Shown: in pieces, positions 10,282 to 18,569 of the stretch
Layout: the number at the start of each line of letters is the position of its first letter
Position numbering within the stretch: the first letter of the stretch is position 1
Source of the DNA: MVRV01 sp964646755
Lineage (GTDB): Bacteria > Desulfobacterota > Syntrophia > Syntrophales > Smithellaceae
Assembly: GCA_964646755.1 (NCBI GenBank)
Contig: CAZYIE010000001.1
Span: 1 to 64,000 of the forward strand
Direction of reading: 5' to 3'
Length of the DNA: 64,000 bases
Translations under genes and position numbers: made by a program
Notes under the pieces: generated by a model
Told to the model about the DNA's origin: nothing
The model's input: only the letters and a program-made list of their open reading frames with translations
Database searches by the model: none

Positions 10282-10345
10282 GCTGACATGGTAGAAAATC
10301 GGAAAACCGAATTCTTCATTGGTGCAATAGTTATAGGAGTTCATT

Positions 10346-10663
10346 ATGGCAAAGACTGTTACAACAAAATATGACGTTGCCGAGCACCTCCGTACGCCGC
10401 AGGAGATGGCTGCTTATCTGGAGATGTGTATTGAAGAATCAAATGGCGATGCAGCGTTTATTACTAAAGCATTGGGAGATATTGCCAAAGCAAGAGGTAT
10501 GTCTCAAGTGGCAAGAGATGCCGGTCTTTCACGGGAAAGTCTGTATAAGGCGCTCTCCGGAGAAAGAAGTCCGGGATTCGATACCATTCTTAAAGTAATA
10601 AGCGCCCTGGGAATAAAGTTGCATGCAGAAGCAGCCGGGACAGCAAAGCTAAGAGTCAGATAA
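10346..10663 (+). CDS. HI1420-family addiction module antidote (Xre/HTH), orphan
   Basis: A 105-aa protein: the N-terminus TKYDVAEHLRTPQEMAAYLE is typical of the HI1420 antidote family, followed by a helix-turn-helix at about residues 52-72 (MSQVARDAGLSRESLYKALS) and DTILKVISALGIKL. It should repress its own promoter through the palindrome at 10263-10278 and neutralise a HI1419/RelE-like toxin. That toxin gene normally lies just upstream and is missing: there is only a leader and REP-like DNA. The module is therefore an orphan antitoxin. GC and codon use look like the host's. Confidence 0.88.
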   Translation: MAKTVTTKYDVAEHLRTPQEMAAYLEMCIEESNGDAAFITKALGDIAKARGMSQVARDAGLSRESLYKALSGERSPGFDTILKVISALGIKLHAEAAGTAKLRVR

Positions 10664-10767
10664 AAGCAATCCAGCCGATCTTTTTTCCCCGGCATGTGTT
10701 CATCAGCTTGTTGCGTGGAATATCAATTTAATGGAATAATCAGTATATGTTGTGATGTAGAAATATT

Positions 10768-11592
10768 ATGGAAGCTGAAAGTAAGTTAGACATATTAAAA
10801 AATAACTTAAAACAAATGGAAAGAGTTGCCGTTGCCTATTCGGGAGGTGTGGACAGCACATTTCTGCTGAAAGTTGCTCATGATGTTATGGGAGATAAGG
10901 CAATCGCGGTGACGACGTGCTCGGCTGTTCATCCCGAAAGAGAGTTTCGTGAGGCTGCCGATTTTGTTCAGAAGGCGGGAATCAGGCATATAGTGATTTC
11001 TTCCGAAGAACTGGATATCGCAGGCTTTGCCGATAATCCCCCTAACCGTTGCTATTATTGCAAGAGGGAACTTCTGACGAAAACTCTTGAAGTGGCGCAC
11101 AGCAATAATATTCAGCATGTTGTAGAAGGATCGAACGCTGACGATACGGGTGATTACAGGCCGGGGATGCAGGCCGTCAGAGAACTGGGTGTGAAAAGTC
11201 CTTTGCTGGAAGCAGGTCTCGGGAAAGAGGAGATTCGAATACTGTCGAAAAAGATGGATTTACCTACCTGGAATAAACCTGCCTTGGCCTGCCTGGCTTC
11301 CAGGTTTCCTTATGGACAAAAGATAACCGGGGATAAACTTCGGGTTGTAGATCAGGCGGAGCAGTTTCTGTTAGATTTGGGTTTCCGTCAAGTTAGAGTC
11401 CGTCATCATGGCGATGTCGCCCGAATAGAAGTGGCCGCGACGGAACGGGATAGATTTTTTAATACTGGTCTGCTCGACAGAATTTATGAAAAATTCAAGC
11501 AATTGGGCTTTATGTACACGTCTCTTGATCTGAAAGGTTATCGCACCGGAAGCATGAATGAAGTTATTAATACGGCTCAGATTAAAAAGTAA
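10768..11592 (+). CDS. larE: ATP-dependent sacrificial sulfur transferase LarE
   Basis: A 274-aa PP-loop protein with SGGVDST at residues 25-31, which adenylates the LarB product. C175 in KPALACLASRFPYG aligns with the sacrificial cysteine (C176) of L. plantarum LarE, so sulfur probably comes from the protein itself. An additional CxxC (C95, C98 in RCYYCK) is present. It completes the LarB-LarE-LarC pathway but is separated from larCB by about 4.2 kb of accessory DNA, which suggests that the operon was split by insertion. Confidence 0.95.
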   Translation: MEAESKLDILKNNLKQMERVAVAYSGGVDSTFLLKVAHDVMGDKAIAVTTCSAVHPEREFREAADFVQKAGIRHIVISSEELDIAGFADNPPNRCYYCKRELLTKTLEVAHSNNIQHVVEGSNADDTGDYRPGMQAVRELGVKSPLLEAGLGKEEIRILSKKMDLPTWNKPALACLASRFPYGQKITGDKLRVVDQAEQFLLDLGFRQVRVRHHGDVARIEVAATERDRFFNTGLLDRIYEKFKQLGFMYTSLDLKGYRTGSMNEVINTAQIKK

Positions 11593-11680
11593 TAACGGAG
11601 AGCTTTACGAAAAGCACCTTTTCATTGCGATCAATTTACCAGATACTGTGCACCGGGTTATTAATGGAAGAAACTGTAAT

Positions 11681-11776
11681 CTCCCCTCCCTTGACGGGAG
11701 GGGCAGGGGGTGGGTGAAAGCAAAAGCAAAAACTTTACCCTCCCCTCAATCCCCTCCCACAAGGGGCGGGGAAGTT
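11681..11776. repeat. G/C-tract inverted repeat (MITE- or REP-like)
   Basis: The left arm (11681-11719) contains CTCCCCTCCCTTGACGGGAG, itself a small hairpin. The right arm (11737-11776) contains CCTCCCACAAGGGGCGGGG and is its imperfect reverse complement. The two arms can pair into one long hairpin around an A-rich loop. This tract family is common between genes in many environmental genomes. No coding potential; only this copy is seen here. Confidence 0.6.
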
Positions 11777-11858
11777 TCGTAGGATAAATTGCGGATAAAT
11801 TGGGACGACCGTCCCCTTAAATGTCTAAAAAAATGGTAAGATAAAATAAGGAATTTTT

Positions 11859-12152
11859 ATGGATTTTCTGGGCAGAAATATTTTTGAAATGATTATGATG
11901 ATTTCTTTTGGCTTCTCCTGGCCTTTTTCCATCTATAAGAGCTATGTCTCCCGTTCTACCCAAGGGAAAAGCCTTTTGTTCCTTTATATTGTCTGCGTAG
12001 GCTATCTAGCCGGAATTTTGCATAAAACATTTTACAGTTATGACTTTGTCATTATCTTTTACATCAATAATTTTTTATTGGTAGTGATTGATATTATCCT
12101 TTTCTACCGGAATTCATGGATAGAAAAGAAGCTGGTTACCAAGGCAATATAG
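11859..12152 (+). CDS. small integral membrane protein, PQ-loop/SemiSWEET-like
   Basis: A 97-aa protein with three hydrophobic helices at about residues 8-25, 38-58 and 66-85. The first ends FSWPFSIYKSYVSRSTQGKS, which resembles the SemiSWEET/PQ-loop repeat where a P-x-x-K motif is followed by S-T-x-G-x-S. Such proteins dimerise to form small sugar or amino acid transporters; the substrate is unknown. The start ATG follows AAATAAGGAATTTTT. It is followed 16 bp later by a PhzF gene, but a functional link is not evident. Confidence 0.7.
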   Translation: MDFLGRNIFEMIMMISFGFSWPFSIYKSYVSRSTQGKSLLFLYIVCVGYLAGILHKTFYSYDFVIIFYINNFLLVVIDIILFYRNSWIEKKLVTKAI

Positions 12153-12168
12153 AGTGGATCATCCATAA

Positions 12169-13044
12169 ATGGAAAAACTTACTTTTTACATTGTTGATGT
12201 GTTTGCCGAGGAGAAGTTTGCCGGGAACCAATTGGCCGTTTTTCGTGGCGGTGGGAATCTTTCCTCGGATCAAATGCAGTCTATAGCCGGGGAGATGCAT
12301 TTTTCGGAAACGACCTTTATTATATCCGAAGAGCAGCGGGAAGGTGGCTATGACGTCCGCATTTTTACTCCGGCCAGAGAAGTGCCTTTTGCCGGTCATC
12401 CCACATTAGGCACGGCTCATATTGTCCGCAGTGAAATAGTAAAGGATTGTCCTGCGGAAATTATCTTGAATTTATCCGTTGGTCCGATACCTGTTACATT
12501 CGAAGCTGATATCAACTGGATGAAGCAGGTCAGTCCGGAGTTCGGGTGTAAGCTGGATGTTAATGCTTTGGCCGCAGTTCTGGGGCTTTCCCGATCAGAA
12601 ATCGATGAGCGTTTTCCCATAGAAGAAGTATCCACTGGCCTGCCGCATATTATTGTGCCTCTTAAAAGATTGGATTCGTTAAAACGGATACAAGTTTCCT
12701 TGGATAAATATTATAATCTCATTAATAATACCTGGGCCAAACCGATTCTTGTTTTCTGTCCGGAATCTCATGCGGGATTAAATGACTTAAGCGTCCGCAT
12801 GTTTGCCGATTATTACGGTGTGCCCGAAGATCCCGCCACAGGCAGCGGCAACGGCTGCCTTGCCGCCTACCTGGTCAAGAATCGGTACTGGGGGAAAAAG
12901 GGAATTAATGTCCGTTCCGAGCAGGGCTATGAGATCAATCGCCCCTCCCTTCTATATTTAAGAGCGGCGGAAATGGACGGGGAAATCGAAGTCTTGATCG
13001 GGGGAAAATCTATTACGGTTGCCCAGGGCAATTTGTTTATGTAG
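12169..13044 (+). CDS. PhzF-family isomerase/epimerase
   Basis: A 291-aa PhzF-fold protein (two diaminopimelate-epimerase-like halves). N-terminal signature YIVDVFAEEKFAGNQLAVF; the catalytic glutamate is in HFSETTFI near residue 46; VPFAGHPTLGTAH and YGVPEDPATGSGNGCLAAYL are the two conserved loops. PhzF itself isomerises a phenazine precursor, but most homologues, including this one outside any phenazine cluster, have unknown substrates. Complete and of normal length. Confidence 0.92.
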   Translation: MEKLTFYIVDVFAEEKFAGNQLAVFRGGGNLSSDQMQSIAGEMHFSETTFIISEEQREGGYDVRIFTPAREVPFAGHPTLGTAHIVRSEIVKDCPAEIILNLSVGPIPVTFEADINWMKQVSPEFGCKLDVNALAAVLGLSRSEIDERFPIEEVSTGLPHIIVPLKRLDSLKRIQVSLDKYYNLINNTWAKPILVFCPESHAGLNDLSVRMFADYYGVPEDPATGSGNGCLAAYLVKNRYWGKKGINVRSEQGYEINRPSLLYLRAAEMDGEIEVLIGGKSITVAQGNLFM

Positions 13045-13086
13045 CTTGAAGTTGGAAATTAGCATTAAAAAATAGCAGGAGTTTGT

Positions 13087-13331
13087 ATGCGGTTTCATAA
13101 AGTTATTTTGATTATCTGTCTGTTGTTGGCGCCCTCTTTAGTAAGCGCGGGAGAATATGATGGCGGAGTGCAGGCAAAAGTTATTCTGAAAACGGTGATG
13201 TGATTATTGACGTTATGAATACGGGGACCAGACACAATGGAGTTAATGCCGGTAGCGTTCCAGTGAAATTGATTGTCTTCTATACCGGGGCAAAGGATAT
13301 GCCCAACGTACTGAAAACAGCCGCGCCGTAA
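13087..13331 (+). pseudogene. cupin-domain secreted protein, internally deleted
   Basis: ATG 13087 encodes a signal peptide (MRFHKVILIICLLLAPSLVS) and then AGEYDGGVQAKVILK, a start typical of small periplasmic cupins. At about 13190 the frame is lost and a stop follows. The expected C-terminus reappears as DVMNTGTRHNGVN-AGSVPVKLIVFYTGAKDMPN and ends at 13329-13331. The middle of the domain, including the metal-binding histidine loop, is missing (roughly 45 codons). The original fold cannot form, so this is a decayed gene. Interpretation rests on my recall of the family. Confidence 0.75.
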
Positions 13332-13399
13332 TCTACTGCTTTGTCCTATCGGTAAAGGCAAAGGTGTAGGTTAAGTAGAGGGAAGTGAAAAAAATAATA

Positions 13400-13436
13400 A
13401 AAAAAGCTACTCCTGAAATCAGGAGTAGCTTTTTTC
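13400..13436. terminator. bidirectional intrinsic terminator
   Basis: GCTACTCCTGA (13406-13416) pairs with TCAGGAGTAGC (13419-13429), with six A before and six T after. It can stop transcription from the cupin side (+) and from HU (-). Confidence 0.9.
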
Positions 13437-13540
13437 TTATTGAATGGTGGTACTAATTCCAGCGAGAAATACAAGAACCGGAGCTAATAAAAACTTTTCA
13501 GTTGCAACTCGACAAAAGTGAATGTCGGCATAATAAAATG

Positions 13541-13813
13541 CTACTTTGCTACTGCTGCCTTTAGCGCCTTGCCGGCTGTAAACTTGGGAACTTTCTTTGC
13601 AGCGATTTTGATTGCCGCACCAGTCTGGGGATTTCTTCCTTTTCTGGCAGCTCTTTTAGCTACTGAAAAAGTTCCGAAACCAATTAATGTTACCTTATTG
13701 CCTTTTTTCAGGTCTTTTTTCACTGCATCCAAGAATGCATCCAGTGCTTTCGCAGCTTCCGCTTTTGTACATGTCGCTTTTGCCATTTCATTGATGATGT
13801 CCGCTTTGTTCAT
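13541..13813 (-). CDS. HU-family DNA-binding protein
   Basis: A 90-aa histone-like protein. It begins MNKADIINEMAKATCTKAEA and has the DNA-binding arm with GFGTFSVAKRAARKGRNPQTG, where the conserved proline at the arm tip (RNPQTG) intercalates into DNA. The alanine/lysine-rich C-terminus is normal. A very strong ribosome site AAAAAGGAGGG precedes the start. It is a monocistronic gene with its own terminator downstream (13400-13436). HU bends DNA and shapes the nucleoid. Confidence 0.96.
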   Translation of the reverse strand: MNKADIINEMAKATCTKAEAAKALDAFLDAVKKDLKKGNKVTLIGFGTFSVAKRAARKGRNPQTGAAIKIAAKKVPKFTAGKALKAAVAK

Positions 13814-13850
13814 TATTCCCTCCTTTTTAGATTAATTATTTTCCGCCAAG

Positions 13851-13869
13851 AGCATTAACAATTAATGCT
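13851..13869. promoter_or_regulatory. 8-bp-arm palindrome in the HU leader
   Basis: AGCATTAA and TTAATGCT flank CAA, giving a perfect inverted repeat about 40 bp upstream of the HU start. It could be an operator or a leader hairpin. A TATTAT/TATATG -10-like element lies just upstream (about 13890). Confidence 0.45.
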
Positions 13870-14016
13870 TTCGGAGTAAACTAGCACATATAATAATTTT
13901 CTTCTACAGAAAAATATGCCCAAAATCAATATTTTCTTTAAGGAATGAAACTGCCTGAACGAACTTATTCCCGCCATGAAGCACGACTTGACATTTTCAA
14001 TACGCAAGAAAGCGTT

Positions 14017-15285
14017 TTAATCCCTGCTGATTTTTTTGTTTTTCTTTTCCTCATACATATGCATGTCGGCGCGAGACATCAGTTCATCAATAGAGTCAGG
14101 ATGGCGGGGATCAAATACCGCATAACCGATACTGATGGAAAGATCGTACTTCCGGCCTTTGCGTGAATTGCTTTTTTTAATTATCTTGTGCAGCCTCTCC
14201 AACAGACCTTCTGCTGTTTTGTCGTGAGCGTCAATAGCCAGAATGGCAAATTCATCGCCGCCAATACGCGAAATAATATCAGATTCACGAAAAGTTTTAA
14301 CGAGAATTCTTGCCGTATTCATCAAGGCTTTGTCGCCATCTTCGTGGCCAAGATTATCGTTAATCCATTTCATTTTGTCGATATCGGCAAAGAAAAGCAG
14401 CATTTTTTGTTTCGAACGTTTGGAAAATTTAAGTTGTCGTTCAGCAAGATTGATAAATCCTCTCCTGTTATAGAGGCCGGTGAGCTGATCGGTAAAGGCC
14501 ATAGTTTCCAGATCATGTTCCATTTTCCGATGTTCAGTCAGATCAATGCCGAAAACAGCAATACGCACCACTTCCCCGTCGTTGTCGAAAACAGGGAAGA
14601 ATGTCTGGTCGATATTGCGATTAAAACGCACATCCTCGAAACGTACCGGTTTGCCGCTCTCGATAACCAGGTCGGCCTGAGCCCTCCGTTGCTTGGCTAT
14701 GTACGGTTCGACCAGATCATAGATGCAACTTCCCACTAACATGTCCGGAGAGAGACCATATCTTTTAGCCACCGTTTCATTGGCGGCGAGAATAATGCCG
14801 TCTTTATTCATGAGATAGAAAGATTCAGTAACGGCGTTAAGGAGAGCTCGTAAATTATTCTCGCTTTCCTGCAACATTTGCTCAGCTATTTTTCGCTGGG
14901 AAATATCACGGACGATGCTCAAAAGTATAGGTTCGTTGCCGATGATGGCGCCCTGAGAATTGACTTCTACCGGAAATCTTTCGCCACTTTTTTTGATGTG
15001 GACTGTTTCCAGGATAAGACCGGAAGATGCGGAGGTATCCATCTGGGGCAGGAGCTGCTCGTTTGTTTCCGGCGCCTGCAGATCAAAAATTGTTTTAGTG
15101 AGTAATTCATCATGCGAGTATTGATAAACGCTTACGGCAGCAGTATTAGCCTCCAATATTTTGCCGTCGCTGTGACGGACAAAGAGAATAGCATCCAGGG
15201 AATTGTGGATCAAAGATTCATATCTCTTTACCAACTCATTAATACTATCTTGCTGAAGATTCTTTATCTCTATGGTGGGTGACAT
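14017..15285 (-). CDS. PAS-PAS-GGDEF diguanylate cyclase
   Basis: A 422-aa cytoplasmic signalling protein starting at ATG 15285 (MSPTIEIKNLQQDS); GGGAG overlaps the stop of the upstream ATPase. The open frame extends 56 codons further, but that part only overlaps the other gene. Two PAS domains span about 23-135 and 145-260. The GGDEF domain covers about 265-420, with GGDEF at 342-346 and an RxxD inhibitory site (RESD, 333-336) five residues before it, so c-di-GMP feedback inhibition is likely. No EAL domain or membrane segment. It is translationally coupled to the AAA ATPase. Confidence 0.93.
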   Translation of the reverse strand: MSPTIEIKNLQQDSINELVKRYESLIHNSLDAILFVRHSDGKILEANTAAVSVYQYSHDELLTKTIFDLQAPETNEQLLPQMDTSASSGLILETVHIKKSGERFPVEVNSQGAIIGNEPILLSIVRDISQRKIAEQMLQESENNLRALLNAVTESFYLMNKDGIILAANETVAKRYGLSPDMLVGSCIYDLVEPYIAKQRRAQADLVIESGKPVRFEDVRFNRNIDQTFFPVFDNDGEVVRIAVFGIDLTEHRKMEHDLETMAFTDQLTGLYNRRGFINLAERQLKFSKRSKQKMLLFFADIDKMKWINDNLGHEDGDKALMNTARILVKTFRESDIISRIGGDEFAILAIDAHDKTAEGLLERLHKIIKKSNSRKGRKYDLSISIGYAVFDPRHPDSIDELMSRADMHMYEEKKNKKISRD

Positions 15286-15286
15286 T

Positions 15287-16015
15287 TCATTCTCCCTGAT
15301 TGGCGTTAAGCGATTTTCTTCTATCCTCCAGGAAGCTATTATAAATGCGATAATTATCAGTATTTTCGTATAGGACGGGCGCGACCTGCTTTTGGTCGAA
15401 AGAGTATATTCGGGCACTGGGACAAGCCAACAATAGTGGCGAATGAGTAGCAATTATAAATTGCGCATGCCCGGCGTCCCCAATATTTTTAACGATATCG
15501 AGTAATTCAATCTGGCTGCGCGGCGACAGGCCAGTTTCCGGTTCATCCAGCAGATAGAGGCCTTTAATTTGGTAACGGCTGCGGAAAAATGACATTAGCG
15601 ACTGTCCATGTGATTGAATGGTTAATGATTTTCCGCCGAAATAATTCAGCTGCCCCCGATCGGTGGCGGCCCACGCGTCTAAAAGTTCCACAAAATGCTG
15701 AAAAATATTAGAGCCGAAAAAAGATCCCGGCACCCGACCGTTAACCCATTCTACCGAAATATATTTATGCAGCATGTCTTCGTAAGGGTTATGATCCGGT
15801 CGGGGTCTCTCTGAATTGCGCCAGATATGGATGTTACAGGCGGTAGCCAAGGCTTCCAGTAAAGTGGATTTTCCCGTACCATTCTCACCGGCAAACAGTG
15901 TAACCGCTGAGTCCAACTGGATCTGCTTGGTTTCATGAAAAATAGGCAGATTGAAAGGATAGCTCGTGCAGGCTGGATATTTTTCCGGATGCAAAGTAAT
16001 ATTTTTCAGATGCAT
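15287..16015 (-). CDS. AAA-family ATPase (ABC-type, AAA_21/AAA_23)
   Basis: A 242-aa single-domain ATPase. Walker A GENGTGKST is at 43-51, a signature-like SHGQS at 135-139, Walker B LYLLDEPE at 153-160 and an H-switch ATHSP at 189-193. The family is like the stand-alone ABC ATPases with a short inserted lid (NIHIWRNSERPRPDHN). These are predicted regulatory or repair ATPases, sometimes found in defence pairs, but here the only partner is the overlapping GGDEF gene. Its role is unknown. Confidence 0.88.
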   Translation of the reverse strand: MHLKNITLHPEKYPACTSYPFNLPIFHETKQIQLDSAVTLFAGENGTGKSTLLEALATACNIHIWRNSERPRPDHNPYEDMLHKYISVEWVNGRVPGSFFGSNIFQHFVELLDAWAATDRGQLNYFGGKSLTIQSHGQSLMSFFRSRYQIKGLYLLDEPETGLSPRSQIELLDIVKNIGDAGHAQFIIATHSPLLLACPSARIYSFDQKQVAPVLYENTDNYRIYNSFLEDRRKSLNANQGE

Positions 16016-16082
16016 GGAAAGATTTCCTTATCTGGGAAAGAGTATATTTTCGGTAACTTTTAATCTACTACATGCCATGTTT

Positions 16083-17663
16083 TTAGCAATCTGCTGTTGG
16101 CGGCCGTAATTGTTTGTTAAGCAATCCTCGGGACAGCATGCTCAATAGTCCTTGGCCGGGTCTGTATTCCTTGCCCTGTAAGAGCAAAAATTCCACTTTC
16201 AATTTTCTCAAGTCTTCCGGTTTCATGTCCAGCGGATTTCTGTTCAGTACTACCATGTCGGCAACCTTGTCTGTTTCGAGAGTCCCCCGCTGCTTTTCGT
16301 CGAAACTCATCCAGGCAGCGTTGCTGGTAAAAAGCTTGAGTGCGTCTTGAATTGCAAGAGATTCTTCCGGGACCGTGTTATTGCAGGCACAATAGATTCC
16401 TTCAATGGGATCGGGCAGCGTACAGGGAGCGTCAGACCCACCGCTGACAGTTATTCCCATATCCACCATTTTCTTCAAAGGATTAAGTTTATACGCCCTG
16501 TTCCCGAGAATTTTTTCCAGATATTCCATAGGTTCGAGCGCCCAATGAATAAACGCCGGCTGGGCGGCAATCCCGATACCGAGCCTGGCTACTTTTTCAA
16601 GGCCGGCATCGGTCGGCAGACAAGCGTGGATTATCGTATGTCTGTGGTCCTCCCGTGGATATTCTTTCAAGGCCAGTTCCAGTGCATTGACTGCTTGATC
16701 GAAGGCGGCGTCACCGATCGCATGCATTTCAATTTGCAGATTGGCGCGGTTGGCCTTTTTCACAAACGCATTAACGTCTTCCTGGTCATAAAAAAGCACT
16801 CCTTTGTTTGCGGGATCGCTCGAGTATGGTTCTGCAAGCGCTGCATCAACTGAACCGAAGCAACCATCGAGCGCGGCGGCAAAACACCCGCCGATACGCG
16901 GCAGTTTGCGTTTTTGAACCTTACTGATTTCTATTGTCTGGAAAAAAATGCGCACGGCAAAAGGATTGGATAATCCGCGGGCAATAAATCGGATCAGATC
17001 AACATCGAGATCTCTTGGAAAGCCGACACCTTCAGCAGTATGAATCATTCCGATACCTTTTGCGGCGAGGAGATCAAAACCACGCAGAGAGTTTTTTACT
17101 AAAGCAACTGGTGATACTTTCCCTGTAATAAAATCGGTTGCCGCAAAATATGCCTCCTGATTGAGCTGGCCTGTGCCTGAATGAAATCCACGTAAAGAAC
17201 TGATTTTAGGAGGAAGCATCTCCAGCATACGGGTATTGTTTACTGAGGCATGGCCGTCGTATTTGATGAGCATGACAGGTATTTCAGGAAAGGCTCGATT
17301 AAGGTCGATCTTTTCGATGAGTCTTTTTTCCTTTACATTATGGGCGGAAACGCCGAAACCGAGCACAGTTTTGGGATTGTTGGCAACAATGTACTGTTCA
17401 ATCAAAGCGATTATTTCAGCTATGGAAGTGGCCTGCCTTACATCGAGGCTGGAAGCAAAAAAGGCGAAAGATGAATAGTGCAAGTGAGTGTCGGCAAAAG
17501 CCGGCAGCAACGCCTTTTCCCCAAGAAGTACCCTGGGGGAAGAAAGATATTCAAGAGGCAGTACGTTGCCGACAAAGCGGATGATTCCGTTATCTTCGAT
17601 CAGATATTGAAATACAGAATTTTTACGATCACAGCTAACAATAGTTCCTTCGTAGATCTTCAT
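16083..17663 (-). CDS. amidohydrolase family protein, YtcJ-like
   Basis: A 526-aa metal-dependent hydrolase. The HxH metal motif is H60 and H62 in FADTHLHYS. Further ligands are probably the histidines in EMHAIGDAAF and IIHACLP, and the aspartate in SGGSDAPCTLPDP. The C-terminal beta-sandwich (GTLETDKVADMVVLNRNP) is typical. Substrates in the family are N-acyl amides or imides; the specific one is not predictable. The start has AAGGAGG at 17675-17681 on the minus strand. No partner genes nearby. Confidence 0.9.
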   Translation of the reverse strand: MKIYEGTIVSCDRKNSVFQYLIEDNGIIRFVGNVLPLEYLSSPRVLLGEKALLPAFADTHLHYSSFAFFASSLDVRQATSIAEIIALIEQYIVANNPKTVLGFGVSAHNVKEKRLIEKIDLNRAFPEIPVMLIKYDGHASVNNTRMLEMLPPKISSLRGFHSGTGQLNQEAYFAATDFITGKVSPVALVKNSLRGFDLLAAKGIGMIHTAEGVGFPRDLDVDLIRFIARGLSNPFAVRIFFQTIEISKVQKRKLPRIGGCFAAALDGCFGSVDAALAEPYSSDPANKGVLFYDQEDVNAFVKKANRANLQIEMHAIGDAAFDQAVNALELALKEYPREDHRHTIIHACLPTDAGLEKVARLGIGIAAQPAFIHWALEPMEYLEKILGNRAYKLNPLKKMVDMGITVSGGSDAPCTLPDPIEGIYCACNNTVPEESLAIQDALKLFTSNAAWMSFDEKQRGTLETDKVADMVVLNRNPLDMKPEDLRKLKVEFLLLQGKEYRPGQGLLSMLSRGLLNKQLRPPTADC

Positions 17664-17792
17664 AAGATGGGGCAGCCTCCTTAAGCATTTATTGGCTTAC
17701 TTGCTGCTAAAAATGAACTGTCTGTAATCAAAATTGTCCAACTTTCTATCACTTATTTTGTTGAAAAACAATAATGATGTTTACTGACAATC

Positions 17793-17801
17793 TGTTATAA
17801 T
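17793..17801 (+). promoter_or_regulatory. extended -10 promoter element (TGTTATAAT)
   Basis: A perfect TATAAT (17796-17801) with the extended TGn motif, 41 bp before the start of the MBL gene. No good -35 is present at 17 bp, which is common for extended -10 promoters. Confidence 0.55.
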
Positions 17802-17842
17802 ACAATTAACCGGTGAAAGAAATCTAAGGGGAACATATTATC

Positions 17843-18544
17843 ATGTTAAGTATTGAACAATTCCGTTATGACGCCGATAATTTCGCTTACTTAATCTATG
17901 GGAAAAGACAGGCGCTGGCCATCGACGGCGGCGCCTGGCAGGAAATACTTGCTTTTCTGAAAAGCAACTCTCTGGAACTTAAGGTTGTAACCAATACGCA
18001 CGGGCACTTTGACCATACATCGGGCAATGATGAATTACGAAAGCTCACAAAAGCAAAATTTCTGGATTTTGCCGGGCTTACCGACAATAAAGAAATTTCC
18101 ATTGACGGAGAAAAAATCTTTGTTTATCGGACTCCCGGACATAGCGCTGATTCTGTTTGCTTTCATGCCGGTCATGCTCTTATCTCCGGTGATACTCTCT
18201 TCAACGGCACCATCGGTAATTGTTTTACCGGTGATCTGAAAAGTTTTTATCTTTCCGTCAAGCGCCTGATGGCTCTGCCGGATGAGACGGTAATTTATGC
18301 CGGACACGATTATGTCCGGGATTCTCTGGCTTTTGCCAGATATCTGGAACCGGACAATAAGGAGATCGACAATTTCCTGGGCTTCTATGATTCGCATCAT
18401 GTCTGTTCGACAATGGCCGAGGAACGGCGGATCAATCCTTATCTGCGGTTTAACGAAGAGCCCATCGTTCAACTTCTGAAAAAACAAAACCTTTCCTGCG
18501 CCACAGAATGGGAGCGCTGGGAATCACTAATGGCGATTGAATGA
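17843..18544 (+). CDS. MBL-fold hydrolase, glyoxalase II-like
   Basis: A 233-aa metallo-beta-lactamase-fold protein. The motif NTHGHFDHTSGN gives H53, H55, D57 and H58. The later histidine in RTPGHSAD, aspartate in ISGDTLF and histidine in YAGHDYV complete a two-metal site like hydroxyacylglutathione hydrolase (GloB). Its C-terminus (SHHVCSTMAEERRINPYLRF) also follows the GloB pattern, which uses NPFLR near the end. The true thioester substrate is uncertain because anaerobes of this kind often lack glutathione. Confidence 0.88.
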   Translation: MLSIEQFRYDADNFAYLIYGKRQALAIDGGAWQEILAFLKSNSLELKVVTNTHGHFDHTSGNDELRKLTKAKFLDFAGLTDNKEISIDGEKIFVYRTPGHSADSVCFHAGHALISGDTLFNGTIGNCFTGDLKSFYLSVKRLMALPDETVIYAGHDYVRDSLAFARYLEPDNKEIDNFLGFYDSHHVCSTMAEERRINPYLRFNEEPIVQLLKKQNLSCATEWERWESLMAIE

Positions 18545-18569
18545 ATCATTATAAATAAAGGAGGGCAAT

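Noticed and set aside
11558..11782. 74-codon frame overlapping the end of larE
   Set aside because: It overlaps larE and is mostly the translated G/C-tract repeat.
13518..13835. 105-codon plus-strand frame over HU
   Set aside because: Mirror frame of the HU gene; its Ala/Phe-rich product has no family and no ribosome site.
15286..15453. 56-codon 5' extension of the GGDEF gene with a hydrophobic stretch
   Set aside because: It overlaps the AAA ATPase coding sequence; ATG 15285 has a good ribosome site. The apparent membrane helix is an artefact of the other frame.
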